64,000 bases of DNA, from the NCBI RefSeq assembly GCF_038006205.1, contig NZ_JBBOUU010000001.1, positions 2,110,001 to 2,174,000 of the forward strand, given 5' to 3'. The stretch is from Solibacillus sp. FSL R7-0668 (GTDB taxonomy: Bacteria > Bacillota > Bacilli > Bacillales_A > Planococcaceae). This document shows, piece after piece, positions 12,273 through 21,068 of the stretch. The position numbers and the translations under genes were made by a program. Below the pieces are notes generated by a model, which saw nothing but the letters and a program-made list of their open reading frames with translations, had not been told where the DNA came from and searched no databases. Position 1 is the first letter of the stretch. Each line of letters begins with the position of its first letter.

Positions 12273-12286
12273 TGGAATCGCTTTCA
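12273..12286. promoter_or_regulatory. cre box (CcpA site) upstream of the ilvD promoter
   Basis: TGGAATCGCTTTCA fits the CcpA consensus TGNAANCGNWNNCA at every fixed position. Its centre is about 90 bases upstream of the predicted ilvD transcription start. In Bacillus subtilis CcpA activates the ilv-leu operon from an upstream cre, so activation is the likely effect here; that is inference. Confidence 0.6.
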
Positions 12287-12351
12287 TCCTCATTGTTGCA
12301 TGCTTTTTCTCTCCTGGTACTATTTTTTGATAATTTGAATTTTTAAATAAT

Positions 12352-13689
12352 TTATTTATTAATTTGATATTCTCCAAAGATATTGCGGAAATAATGCGTT
12401 AAAAAAACATCATTCGGATCTTGCTGTTTCCGAATTTCATTAAATGTTTGTGCATTACTATAGTAAAAATCAATATTATCTTTATGATAACGATTTTGTT
12501 TACCCCAATGTGGACGTCCGTTATATTTTTGCATCGTCTCATGAACCCAATCAAAATACGGCCCCTCATTCATGCCTTTATACATATGGAATGCGATAAA
12601 CGCGCTTTCCTGTCCCTGAGTCGGACTTAAGTAGCCGGCTTCTCCTGCTGTTGTACGGATTTCGATAGGGAAATGAACATCAAACTGCTGCTTGTTAAAC
12701 ATAGCATGCACTTCCTCCAAGCAGGCTTCTACCTGTGACAAGGGGATGGCATATTCGGTTTCAACAAACTTCACACTACGCGGAGATGGATAAATTTCAT
12801 GGCTTTTCCCCGTGCGTTCTTCTCCACCGACTACCTTTGACGCCAGTTTACTCACCGTTAAGCTTGCTTTTGGCATATACTTACAAAGCTCCGAGGCGAT
12901 ATAAAACACACCATTTTCCAATGCTTGCACCTTAATTTGATCCACAAATTTTTCGAACTTTGGTTGATCTACCGGTGCAACGGCCTGCATCTTTTTTACT
13001 TGAATGTGTTCACTTCCAGGGAAATAAAACCACTCGACATTCCGGTAATCTCGAATCGTTTGCTGTAGCAGAGAAACTTCGCTATAAAAATTGCTGCGCT
13101 CAGACGTATAAGCCAAACTATAGAGCGGCACAACCTATAATGTTACTTTTACTAGAATACCGAGCATCCCAACCGAAACATGTAAGCTTTCCGATAATGC
13201 ATCCTCGCCTCGCTCATGCTCGATATAATCGCCTTCCCCATTGACAAAGCCCCAGCTTGTCACCATAGAAGAAAAGGACCCAAATTCAATGCCTGTCCCA
13301 TGTGTACCTGTTGAGATCGCGCCGGCAAGTGTCTGCTGCTGAATATCGCCCATGTTGCTAAGTGCAAAGCCGTGCTGCGCTAACATCGAGCCCACTTCAT
13401 ATAAATAGGTCCCCGCCCAAAATGTAGCGGTTTGCTGTTCTTGATCCACTGATATTAAGCCGCGCATATGATGTAGTGATAGCGCTGATTGCTCCGGTAA
13501 AGCAACGGGACTAAATGAATGTGCAGCACCTGTCACACGAATCGTTCGTTTTAGTAACGCGTGCTCCTTAACAATTTGGGCTACTTCCTCGATTGTATGT
13601 GGTGCATAATACATGCTTGGATACGATACATAGCTCTCAGACCAGTTCGTCCACTTTTGACCATTCTTCCATTTATTTAAAGAAAACAT
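12352..13689 (-). pseudogene. FAD-linked lactone oxidase (gulono/arabinono-lactone oxidase family) broken by an in-frame TAG
   Basis: Two frames, 13135-13689 (184 residues) and 12352-13131 (about 260 residues), lie in the same reading frame and are parted by one TAG at 13135-13137. The first half carries the FAD-binding domain with VTGAAHSFSPVA and the GDIQQQTLAGAISTGTHGTG region; the second carries the catalytic domain ending in the usual HWGKQNRY and DPNDVFL-type motifs. The joined length, about 445 residues, is normal for D-arabinono-1,4-lactone oxidase relatives. A CAG to TAG change would explain the stop (context VTL-stop-VVPLYS). It overlaps the racemase-fold gene by 13 bases, so the two likely form an operon. 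Restoration by suppression or a sequencing error are alternatives. Confidence 0.8.
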
Positions 13690-14852
13690 TGTCCTTCCCC
13701 CCGATATGTTTTGAGTGGTCCTTTGTACTTACCACCTTCAATTGTATGTAGCACATGGAATCGCTCACCTAGTTCTCCAGCTTTTGCATGACGCATATAA
13801 ATCGTATCCCCAATTGATACCGTACCCTGCTTGACCAAGATAGGTGTTTGTACTTCCCCTGCGCCTTCTAATGGAAGAAGTGCAAATCGATTCGGCTCTA
13901 AAAAGGTCGGTAAGCGGTCTACTCCCGCCGCCCCGGACGCACTATAGCCTCCACCATGACAGACAACGATGTCATCCGAAAATTGGCGTGTCACACGTAG
14001 CGCAAAGCCGACAGCAGGTGTTAAATGTAGACTTTCGTAATGGTCGAATAATGCCGGGGCAAAAAATGCGGAGCCAACTGTAATTTCTGTTACATCCGGT
14101 TGTTGCGCACACCAACTCATGCTGCCAGAGCCCCCCGCATTCACAAACGCCAAGTCATACATGCTTTTGACATGTGCAACAGAAAACTGACGTAGCGCTG
14201 TAATCTTCTGTAAAGACTGCTTTTTCAATGTGCGAATAAGTGCGCCCTTTGCTCCAAAATAATTTTTAGTCTGATCGGCAACCCCAGCAATTTGGGCATC
14301 ATACGCCATGACCGCCGTGATTTGTATGTAGGGAAATGTTTTGAGCTGCTGTAATAACGCATCTAATTTTGCATAACTGGTAATCGGAGAACGTTTGGAG
14401 CCAAAATATAATACTTTAAAATCCGTCGAAACATTAATATCGATACAAACTTGCAGTGTAATATTTAAATTACGGGCAATGGCATTTAATAACGCCGCCT
14501 GGTCTACATGGTCAACCATAAATGTAAGCGACTTTCCTTTTTTCACCCATTGTGCCAACTGGCTTATCGCATGCTGTTCATAAACGGGATAGCCAATCAA
14601 TAAATTGTCGAGCCCATTATCAAATAAAAACAATGATTCACTCGCAGTAAATGTCATAAAGCCTGCAAAATGATTGAGGCGCTTTGCAATATACTCAAGC
14701 GCGGGCACGGAACGAATCGATTTGGTTGCAATGCGTACTTGCTTGTCCCCACAGCTTTTATTGACGTACGCAATATTGCGATTGAGCGCATCTAAATCAA
14801 GCCACGCAAACGGGTGCTCTATATTTTGAAATGCATCATGATATCGCTGCAT
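13677..14852 (-). CDS. Alanine-racemase-fold amino acid deaminase/aldolase-like protein
   Basis: The 391-residue protein has the N-terminal PLP-barrel arrangement of alanine racemase and D-threonine aldolase relatives. The PLP lysine is probably in RIATKSIRSVPALEYIA near residue 43. Relatives are usually annotated as amino acid deaminase/aldolase and, in other bacteria, are found next to an FAD-linked lactone oxidase, as here. The true substrate is unknown. The ATG at 14852 has an AAAGGAGGG site. The downstream partner gene begins inside its last 13 bases. Confidence 0.8.
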   Translation of the reverse strand: MQRYHDAFQNIEHPFAWLDLDALNRNIAYVNKSCGDKQVRIATKSIRSVPALEYIAKRLNHFAGFMTFTASESLFLFDNGLDNLLIGYPVYEQHAISQLAQWVKKGKSLTFMVDHVDQAALLNAIARNLNITLQVCIDINVSTDFKVLYFGSKRSPITSYAKLDALLQQLKTFPYIQITAVMAYDAQIAGVADQTKNYFGAKGALIRTLKKQSLQKITALRQFSVAHVKSMYDLAFVNAGGSGSMSWCAQQPDVTEITVGSAFFAPALFDHYESLHLTPAVGFALRVTRQFSDDIVVCHGGGYSASGAAGVDRLPTFLEPNRFALLPLEGAGEVQTPILVKQGTVSIGDTIYMRHAKAGELGERFHVLHTIEGGKYKGPLKTYRGEGQCFL

Positions 14853-15001
14853 TCAGTTCCCTCCTTTAATCGTTTAATATAGGAAATTTCGCTATGAATC
14901 TCAAATTTCCTTTATGTATGGGAAATGTTTTATGCTTTCAACGTTATTCTTTGTGAAAATACCTCTATAAAATAGGATCGATAAGATTGTTCACTCCCTC
15001 A

Positions 15002-15577
15002 TTAATCGGCATCGTTAACGCGATATTTATTGCTGCCAGGACGTTTCTTGATGTCATTCCAAGCAGCTATTGCTTCCTCACGACTTTTTCCTTGATTATT
15101 TGAATCGGCATAAAAGTCACGAATAAATTGATTGTATTCAAATTGTGGGGCAATACTATATTTATACGAGGGATCTTTTTTTCTTGTCTCTTCTTCGTGC
15201 CATGCCATCACAGCATCTTGGTAGGTCTTTCCAATATTAGCTTTAAAGTAGTTTTGAATGTAAGTAGAAAAGTGGAATTTCGGAATTACGCTCTTAAAAA
15301 ACGCTCTTACCTGCTGGCTACAGCGATGGTTTTCCGTTATGACGGTTTCAAGACTTAAAGCTACTTGTGGCTCTTCCTTTTTCTTTAATTTAGATTTTCT
15401 AATCGGAACTTTGATTTCTCCTGTTAGAAGAAATGTTACAACTCTATTGGAAATTTCTATTTTGGAACCAGAAGCACTTATGCCATTTTCTCTACAAAAA
15501 GATTGCAATTCTTCTTTTAACCAATAATATTCTCTAAAGCTTTCTGCACTGATTTGTTTTGTTAGATTGGGTCTCAT
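15002..15577 (-). CDS. SAP-domain protein of unknown function
   Basis: The N-terminal part (about residues 1-55) resembles a SAP-like helix-extension-helix unit, with LKEELQSFCRENGISASGSK. The rest is basic and contains two similar segments ending in QDAVMAWHEEE and REEAIAAWNDIK, as in the DUF6434-type proteins of Bacillales. A nucleic-acid-binding role is possible. The ATG at 15577 is chosen because GGAGG lies eight bases upstream. It stands alone. Confidence 0.7.
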   Translation of the reverse strand: MRPNLTKQISAESFREYYWLKEELQSFCRENGISASGSKIEISNRVVTFLLTGEIKVPIRKSKLKKKEEPQVALSLETVITENHRCSQQVRAFFKSVIPKFHFSTYIQNYFKANIGKTYQDAVMAWHEEETRKKDPSYKYSIAPQFEYNQFIRDFYADSNNQGKSREEAIAAWNDIKKRPGSNKYRVNDAD

Positions 15578-15681
15578 CCGCATTACCTCCAAATATAGTT
15601 TTCCACATTATAGAACAAACGTTCTCAATTGGCAAATAAATCCTGCACACAATGTTTCTCCACAACGTGTTTCCTACCAAA

Positions 15682-15710
15682 ATAAAAACCTAGCAACAAT
15701 CTGCTAGGTT
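15682..15710 (-). terminator. Terminator after the 35-residue membrane peptide gene
   Basis: On the minus strand CCTAGCA pairs with TGCTAGG across a short loop and is followed by TTTTTATTTT. It begins 16 bases after the small gene's stop. Confidence 0.8.
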
Positions 15711-15725
15711 CATTAGTTAACAAAT

Positions 15726-15833
15726 TTAGTGTACAAATAAAAACTCCAATGCAAAATTTAACACGATTAAAGTGTGAATTCCTACAAACAATAGACCTTG
15801 ACGATTTAGTTTTTTCATTAATGCCATATCCAT
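15726..15833 (-). CDS. Small single-pass membrane peptide, 35 residues
   Basis: This frame is too short for usual gene calling. It has a GAGGTGA ribosome site five bases before the ATG at 15833, a basic N-terminus (MKKLNRQ after a short lead), one hydrophobic helix (GLLFVGIHTLIVLNFALEFL) and its own terminator just downstream. I do not recognise a named family. A longer frame in another register (15625-15837) lacks these features and runs through the terminator. Confidence 0.65.
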   Translation of the reverse strand: MDMALMKKLNRQGLLFVGIHTLIVLNFALEFLFVH

Positions 15834-15986
15834 TCACATCACCTCATTTAGTTGTGTTACGAATTACTATACACTAGCCGCGCCCAAAAATCAAAACTTT
15901 CTGAATATTTTGCTAACTTTTTTTACTAAACATAATTTATACTAACATGGCATAATAGAAGGACAAACTTATGGGAGGTTTTTAAA

Positions 15987-16532
15987 ATGAGTAACAAAGC
16001 GCTAATAGTCGTTGATTATACGTATGATTTCGTCGCATCAGATGGAAAATTAACTTGTGGTGCACCTGGGCAAGCAATCGAAAAAAAAATCGCTTCATTA
16101 ATTGAACAATTCGTTCAAGAAAAACACTATGTCTTTTTCGCTAACGATTTGCATCAAGAAAATGATCCGTTTCATCCCGAGACGAAGCTTTTTCCACCCC
16201 ACAATATTGAAGGAACGCACGGACGTGAGCTATTTGGTGCCGTAAAAGACATGTATGAAAAATACCAAAACGACGTCATTTCATTCGATAAAACTCGTTA
16301 CAGTGCATTTGCAGGTACAAATTTAGATATTTTACTACGTGCGCGACAAGTCAATGAAGTCGTAATCGTCGGCGTTTGTACCGATATTTGTGTACTCCAT
16401 ACAGCAGTGGACAGCTATAACTTAGGCTACAACATTACTGTTTATAAAGATGCTGTCGCTAGCTTCAATGATATTGGACATAAATGGGCACTTAGTCATT
16501 TTGAATCATCTTTAGGCGCAACTATCATATAA
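15987..16532 (+). CDS. Isochorismatase-family cysteine hydrolase, probably nicotinamidase
   Basis: The 181-residue protein has the family's catalytic triad: Asp9 in VVDYTYDF, Lys in FDKTRYSAFAGTNLD (about residue 102) and Cys in VGVCTDICVLHTA (about residue 138). Nicotinamidase (PncA-type, nicotinamide to nicotinate for NAD salvage) is the nearest likely role, but other amides are handled by this family. GGGAGG lies before the ATG. It is monocistronic. Confidence 0.85.
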   Translation: MSNKALIVVDYTYDFVASDGKLTCGAPGQAIEKKIASLIEQFVQEKHYVFFANDLHQENDPFHPETKLFPPHNIEGTHGRELFGAVKDMYEKYQNDVISFDKTRYSAFAGTNLDILLRARQVNEVVIVGVCTDICVLHTAVDSYNLGYNITVYKDAVASFNDIGHKWALSHFESSLGATII

Positions 16533-16645
16533 AACATGAACTAACAATATTATTTTAATAAAAACAGGTTTAATCCTTTGGCATATTGGAAATAATTAAT
16601 TAGATGCAATTATCTTTTATATTATTTCAAAGGAGTGAAGTAAAA

Positions 16646-16903
16646 ATGATCAGTTTCATTTGGTTCTTAATCATCGGAGGAATTCTTGGGTGGTTAGCAG
16701 GTGTTATTTTAGGTAAAGACGTTCCGGGCGGGATTATCGGAAATATCGTTGCAGGTATTATTGGTTCTTGGATTGGTAGTATGGTTTTAGGTAACTGGGG
16801 TTGGAAAGTATCGGACTTCTATGTTTTCCCAGCATTAATCGGAGCCATCGTATTAATTTTCATCGTAAGCTTTATTATGAAATCGATGCGTAAAGCAACA
16901 TAA
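16646..16903 (+). CDS. GlsB/YeaQ/YmgE-family stress membrane protein
   Basis: An 85-residue, glycine-rich protein with three hydrophobic helices and the family pattern IIGGILGWLAGVILG followed by GGIIGNIVAGIIGSWIG. Members are small transglycosylase-associated or stress-induced membrane proteins whose biochemical role is unsettled. The ATG at 16646 follows AAAGGAGTG; an earlier frame extension has no ribosome site. Confidence 0.88.
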   Translation: MISFIWFLIIGGILGWLAGVILGKDVPGGIIGNIVAGIIGSWIGSMVLGNWGWKVSDFYVFPALIGAIVLIFIVSFIMKSMRKAT

Positions 16904-16923
16904 TCTTAATCTTGATGAAGAAT

Positions 16924-16962
16924 GGGAATGTCTCGGATGTACTTCCGAGACATTCCCTTTTT
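16924..16962. terminator. Terminator after the GlsB-type gene
   Basis: A perfect 13-base-pair stem (16924-16936 with 16945-16957) with an 8-base loop is followed by TTTTT on the plus strand. The transglycosylase exon 2 ends 17 bases further on from the other side. Confidence 0.9.
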
Positions 16963-16978
16963 GGGTAGCATTGCGAAA

Positions 16979-17320
16979 TTAATCGTTTAGTGCAATTAAT
17001 TTTAATTGGTCACCGTAATCTTTATATTGGTTGTAAAAATGTAAAATATCCTGCACATATTCGTCGCTGTGGTTGTATTGGTATATTGCCTTTTTGAATT
17101 GACCATCCTTCACCCCAGCAATCGATAAAAATTTGGCTGCACTAAAAACGGCATCCTCAATATCGAACGGATCAGCTACTCCATCACCATTTGCATCTAC
17201 CCCGTAGCCTCCGTATTTTTTTATAATGGCGGGGTTTGTTTTATCCTTATCTGGAATATCACCCTGGCCTAGTCCCTTACATGACGGGTGCTGCCAGCCA
17301 ACAAATGTACAGGGCATGAA
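16979..17320 (-). CDS. Lytic transglycosylase, exon 2 (3' part, after the group II intron)
   Basis: This is the C-terminal 113 codons of a peptidoglycan lytic transglycosylase whose 5' part lies at 19844-20191. It begins TTC ATG CCC, so that splicing joins GHLQ to FMPCTFVGW, the usual motif of the family. Without splicing only an unlikely fragment from the ATG at 17317 could be made. The domain includes VDANGDGVADPFDIEDAVFS and a C-terminal QYNHSDEYVQ stretch, as in soluble lytic transglycosylases. Confidence 0.85.
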   Translation of the reverse strand, partial: FMPCTFVGWQHPSCKGLGQGDIPDKDKTNPAIIKKYGGYGVDANGDGVADPFDIEDAVFSAAKFLSIAGVKDGQFKKAIYQYNHSDEYVQDILHFYNQYKDYGDQLKLIALND

Positions 17321-17381
17321 GTAGAGTAAGAACCCAGCGCCTTGGCATATTTCTATGCTAGGTTTCCAAGAACTCCTCCCC

Positions 17382-17415
17382 GAACCGTACGTACACCTCT
17401 CAGCGTATACGGCTC
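17382..17415 (-). ncRNA. Group II intron domain V
   Basis: A 34-base hairpin with the catalytic domain V layout, GAGCCGTATAC paired to GTACGGTTC-type 3' strand with a GAGA-type tip. It is followed by a domain VI-like stem before the 3' splice site. Confidence 0.85.
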
Positions 17416-17423
17416 TCCACCTA

Positions 17424-19247
17424 TCAGTCTAATTTACCGTTGTGTAAGTCAACGTGGCATTTCTTGCATAGTGCCATCGTCTTACGGTTTCTTTCAATCA
17501 TACGCTTTTCCCATCGTTTTTTGCCCTCGAGGTCTTTTAACTTCTTAATATGATGAATTTCTAAATCCACATTTGTGGCATGGCACCATTCACATTCCTT
17601 TGCTACAAGTCTTTCAATAAGCCCTGTTCGGTTGTAAATAATGTTTCTTGTCTTAGAAATAACATCAACATCGGCATATGAAGATGGTAATAGTTTCTTT
17701 TTGAATCCATCTTTGTAGAAGAAAGCGATTTTACTGCCGTTGGCAGTTTCATATCTAACCGCAAAATCTCCGTTAATACTGTATTTTCTATGGATTTTTC
17801 TAACGCTTGATTTATATTTGTTTGCGAATGTTTTATACATGCTATATTCCATAATGAATTTAAAGCCATCTAGTTTATAGACATTGTTCGCTAACTTGTA
17901 ATAATTATATAAACCTCTAATTTCCGCATTGTAAATCATCAATATTTCAAGGTCATCGTTTTGCAGAAGATGCGCTCGATGCGTGGACTTCCATTTTTGT
18001 GTCTTTTGATCTATTTCTAACGCTTTATATTCGATTAATTTATTTCGCCATACTTCATGTGGCAAAAGAAGTTCACAGCTCATTGTACGTGTTCTTTGTT
18101 TATGTCCACTTGCTGTATACTTTGTCGTTTTATTATCATGACTGATTTTAATATCATATCCAAGAAATCTTGCTCTTTTACTTGAATGCGTAATGAGCGT
18201 CTTTTCTTGTGATAATTCAATTTTCAGTTCTTCACTTAGGAAAGTGCTGATGTCATGTTTTATTTGCTGACAATCTTCTTTACTACCGATTACACCGATT
18301 ATGAAATCATCGGCATATCGCACATATTGTATTCGTTTGTAGTTTTCATCCATTGGGTCTTTATAGGGCAATTCCATCATGTGATTTTTCAACTCGTCCA
18401 AGTGTTGAAGTGCTTGTTCCTTTTCTTCCTCGTTCATTTCTTCCCATTTTTCCTTATATCTAGCATTAGCTCTGTATAATCTGGCTTCTCTTGTGCGGTA
18501 TTCCGTTAAGCGTTTTCTCCCTTTACCTCTATCAAACTTTTCTTTATAAGCTAGTACAAAGTTATCTAATTCATTTAGATATATATTTGAGAGAATCGGG
18601 CTAATGATGCCGCCTTGTGGTGTACCACTGTACGTTTTGTGATATTGCCAGTCCTCTAGAAAACCCGCTTTCAGGAATTTCCAAATTAAATCGATGAATT
18701 TTTCATCGTTAATTCTTCTTTTAAGGATTTCTATTAGTTTGTGATGATTAATGTTATCAAAGAAACCTTTAATATCACCTTCCACAAACCATTTAGCGCC
18801 AGTAAATCTGTCTTTTACTTGCATGAGTGCAGTATGACAGCTTTTTTCCGGTCTGAAACCATGGGAATGGTTCGAGAAAGTTTTTTCATACATTGCTTCC
18901 AGTAGTGTTCTTACAACTTCTTGAACTAATTTATCTTCGAAAGATGGTATACCTAATGGTCTTTTACCACCGTTCTTTTTTGGAATGTAAACCCTTTTGG
19001 ACGGTTTTGGTTGATAACTACAATCTTTTAGACTTTCAATTAATCTTTCAATGCGTTCTAGACTCATACCATCAATAGTTTGTCCGTCGACACCTTGTGT
19101 CATATTGCCTTCTTTCGCGTAAATCTTTGCGTAAGCCATTAAATAGAATTCCACGTTATACAGATTTCGATAGATTCGTTCGAATTTGTAATCTTCGCGC
19201 GTTGATTGTTTTGTTAGAATGTCTAACACAGTGTTTGGACTTCTCAT
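17424..19247 (-). CDS. ltrA: Group II intron reverse transcriptase/maturase with HNH endonuclease
   Basis: The 607-residue protein is full length. It has reverse transcriptase blocks with SGTPQGGIISPILSNIYLN and the catalytic YVRYADDFIIG (YADD), a maturase domain X in about residues 420-530, and a C-terminal HNH module with CEWC, EIHHIKKLKDL and CKKCHVDLH. It assists splicing and, in the family, drives retrohoming. No stop or frameshift is seen, so the intron may still be mobile. The start ATG at 19247 lies inside the intron RNA. Confidence 0.95.
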   Translation of the reverse strand: MRSPNTVLDILTKQSTREDYKFERIYRNLYNVEFYLMAYAKIYAKEGNMTQGVDGQTIDGMSLERIERLIESLKDCSYQPKPSKRVYIPKKNGGKRPLGIPSFEDKLVQEVVRTLLEAMYEKTFSNHSHGFRPEKSCHTALMQVKDRFTGAKWFVEGDIKGFFDNINHHKLIEILKRRINDEKFIDLIWKFLKAGFLEDWQYHKTYSGTPQGGIISPILSNIYLNELDNFVLAYKEKFDRGKGRKRLTEYRTREARLYRANARYKEKWEEMNEEEKEQALQHLDELKNHMMELPYKDPMDENYKRIQYVRYADDFIIGVIGSKEDCQQIKHDISTFLSEELKIELSQEKTLITHSSKRARFLGYDIKISHDNKTTKYTASGHKQRTRTMSCELLLPHEVWRNKLIEYKALEIDQKTQKWKSTHRAHLLQNDDLEILMIYNAEIRGLYNYYKLANNVYKLDGFKFIMEYSMYKTFANKYKSSVRKIHRKYSINGDFAVRYETANGSKIAFFYKDGFKKKLLPSSYADVDVISKTRNIIYNRTGLIERLVAKECEWCHATNVDLEIHHIKKLKDLEGKKRWEKRMIERNRKTMALCKKCHVDLHNGKLD

Positions 19248-19843
19248 AGAGCCTCACGCTCCTTTCCAATTTTAGTTAGACGAGATAAGCTGTTCCCCTT
19301 CGCCATGTAGTGGGCTTTCCCCACCTCGGACTACTACGGGAACTCCGTTACCATATCAGATATTCAGATACATATTTATCATAGCTCTTATACATAAGCG
19401 TTCTGACGTAGGTAATCACCATTTAGCACATATAAGAACAAGCACGATGTAATGTCGGATATGACGTTCGCCCTTTACCATTTATTATAGTTGGTCAGCG
19501 ATAGACTACGCACTTTTGACATGCAGTTAATCAAAGTGTATCCAGAGATGGTCTCCAATTCCCCATTCTGTTTCGCTGTATGACGTAAATAATCATCTTC
19601 CGTCATAGGTGGGACAATAACCCCCTCGGACTGTCATTCAGGCAGTTTAGCTTTTATCCTCGTTTACATCTTTTCATTTTGCTATTCAGTCGTATCGTGA
19701 TGATTCGATAACTCATAGCTTTCCCAACATGCTACACTCCCCGATATTTGGTTTCCCTCACGGATAAGTTGGGTAATGATAGGCATTGTAGTCTCGCCTA
19801 CTCCTTGCTAATGGAGATTTCTTATATGACCTTATGGTCGCAC

Positions 19844-20191
19844 TTGAAGATGTCCTTCTGCCCCAACTGGTGAGACGAGTGTTTTCATGGTAGAAAAGCG
19901 GGTTTCTACACGGTGATGTGCAGCCAGCAATGTCCAAGGCACTCCATATTTTTCTTCCGCTGCTACATAGATCGGAATGTATTCAATCGGAATGGCTAAA
20001 TCGAACTGCTCTTGAATTTGCTGATACACCGATTTTTCAGCGAACTGCTCCATAAATGGCAGTTCTCGAATTTGCTGCCAACTAAAATAGGCAAATATGT
20101 AGACTGTTAAAGCAATGGGGATTAATAATACGATTAAAAAAAGCTTTACATTCGGTGATATTATTGGTTTTTTCTTTTTGTTTTTTGCCAT
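19844..20191 (-). CDS. Lytic transglycosylase, exon 1 (5' part, before the group II intron)
   Basis: The 116 codons encode a basic N-terminus (AKNKKKKP), one membrane anchor (about residues 16-38) and the start of the SLT domain with a likely catalytic glutamate in HHRVETRFS, then SPVGAEGHLQ, where the intron interrupts. ATG at 20191 with a GGTGG site is preferred to the TTG at 20203. Spliced to exon 2 the protein would be about 229 residues, a membrane-anchored cell-wall enzyme. Unspliced RNA would give a truncated product ending VRP plus stop. Confidence 0.85.
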
Positions 20192-20263
20192 ATACGCCAC
20201 CAATCTTAATTCTTGTTGAGATTCTCCTATCCATTATAATGGAAATGAATACTAGATTCCTAG

Positions 20264-20292
20264 TTGAAAATATTAATAACAATCGGTACAAT
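20264..20292 (+). promoter_or_regulatory. Sigma-A promoter of mscL
   Basis: TTGAAA (20264-20269), a 17-base spacer and TACAAT (20287-20292) lie about 40 bases before the mscL start codon. Confidence 0.75.
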
Positions 20293-20331
20293 AGGAAATC
20301 GCAATACTATCTATTCTAAGGAGCTGTTTTT

Positions 20332-20730
20332 ATGTGGAAAGACTTTAAAGCATTCGCAATGAAAGGGAACGTAATAGATTTAGCCGTAGCGGTCGTTATC
20401 GGTGCTGCATTTGGTAAAATCGTTACGTCATTAGTAGAAAATATCATTATGCCATTAGTTGGGATTCTAACAGGTGGGATTGACTTAACAGAGAAATGGA
20501 AATTTGGTTCAGCTGAGGGTGATGCACAGGTAGCGCTTGGTGTATTCGTCCAATCGATTATTGACTTCCTCATCATTGCCTTTGCGATCTTTATGGCATT
20601 ACGTTTAATTTCAAAATTAAATCGTAAAAAAGAAGAAGCTGTTGTTGAAGAACCAACACCAGAATTAGATGCCAAGGAAGAATTATTAAAAGAAATTCGC
20701 GATATACTCAAGAAAGAACAAGCTGAATAA
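20332..20730 (+). CDS. mscL: Large-conductance mechanosensitive channel
   Basis: MscL opens under membrane tension to release solutes after osmotic downshock. The 132-residue protein has the conserved N-terminus [24 protein letters not shown], here read as the pore helix region, a periplasmic-type loop and a second helix at about residues 75-95, then a charged C-terminal helix. AAGGAGC precedes the ATG. Its neighbour is the opuC osmolyte uptake operon, so two parts of osmotic adjustment sit side by side. Confidence 0.96.
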   Translation: MWKDFKAFAMKGNVIDLAVAVVIGAAFGKIVTSLVENIIMPLVGILTGGIDLTEKWKFGSAEGDAQVALGVFVQSIIDFLIIAFAIFMALRLISKLNRKKEEAVVEEPTPELDAKEELLKEIRDILKKEQAE

Positions 20731-20740
20731 TCCTAAAAAA

Positions 20741-20773
20741 TGCTATTTTACACGGGGTAAAATAGCATTTTTT
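20741..20773 (+). terminator. Terminator after mscL
   Basis: TGCTATTTTA pairs with TAAAATAGCA (20758-20767) and is followed by TTTTTTA. Confidence 0.88.
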
Positions 20774-20960
20774 ATTTGTAATAATAAATTTATTGGAAAC
20801 TAATTTATCATTAAGATTATTGTAATTCAAGCAACCTAACGCTCTTAATTACTCCATTTTTTCACATATTCACAGTCTTTTTTAACCATCATTCGCGAAG
20901 CAAAAAAATAAAATATACACACGGAATTTGACTGATAAAAGTCAAAATAGGACTAAATAA

Positions 20961-20990
20961 TTGATAATTCCCTGAGATTTGGGGTATGAT
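20961..20990 (+). promoter_or_regulatory. Sigma-A promoter of the opuC operon
   Basis: TTGATA (20961-20966), an 18-base spacer and TATGAT (20985-20990) lie about 80 bases before opuCA. Confidence 0.72.
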
Positions 20991-21000
20991 TAAAAGGTGC

Positions 21001-21017
21001 TTTACTATTTTAGTAAA
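21001..21017. promoter_or_regulatory. Palindromic operator candidate downstream of the opuC promoter
   Basis: TTTACTA and TAGTAAA flank a 3-base centre, starting about 10 bases after the -10 box, where a bound repressor would block transcription. The same arms with a one-base centre occur at 25312-25326 before the XRE regulator gene. B. subtilis opuC is under a GbsR/OpcR-type repressor; a link to that protein is only inferred. Confidence 0.45.
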
Positions 21018-21068
21018 ATACGTATTCGATTTTTATGTAACGTAATTTGAAACAAGGAGATGAAAAAT

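Larger units (their letters stand above)
17321..19843 (-). mobile_element. Group II intron (2,523 bases) inside the lytic transglycosylase gene
   Basis: The 5' boundary on the minus strand is GTGCGACC (19843-19836), the standard group II start. The 3' end is CTCTAC at 17321, matching the usual AY end. Domain V is plainly visible at 17382-17415 (GAGCCGTATACGC and GTACGTACGGTTC halves). The reverse transcriptase gene lies in the domain IV position. Likely exon-binding sites are EBS1 at 19552-19558 and EBS2 at 19612-19616. Insertion is in phase 0 between Gln and Phe codons, so exact splicing restores the host protein. Confidence 0.92.

Noticed and set aside
15625-15837. 70-codon minus-strand frame with GTG start
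   Set aside because: It reads through a strong terminator; the 35-codon frame in another register has the ribosome site, helix and stop before that terminator.
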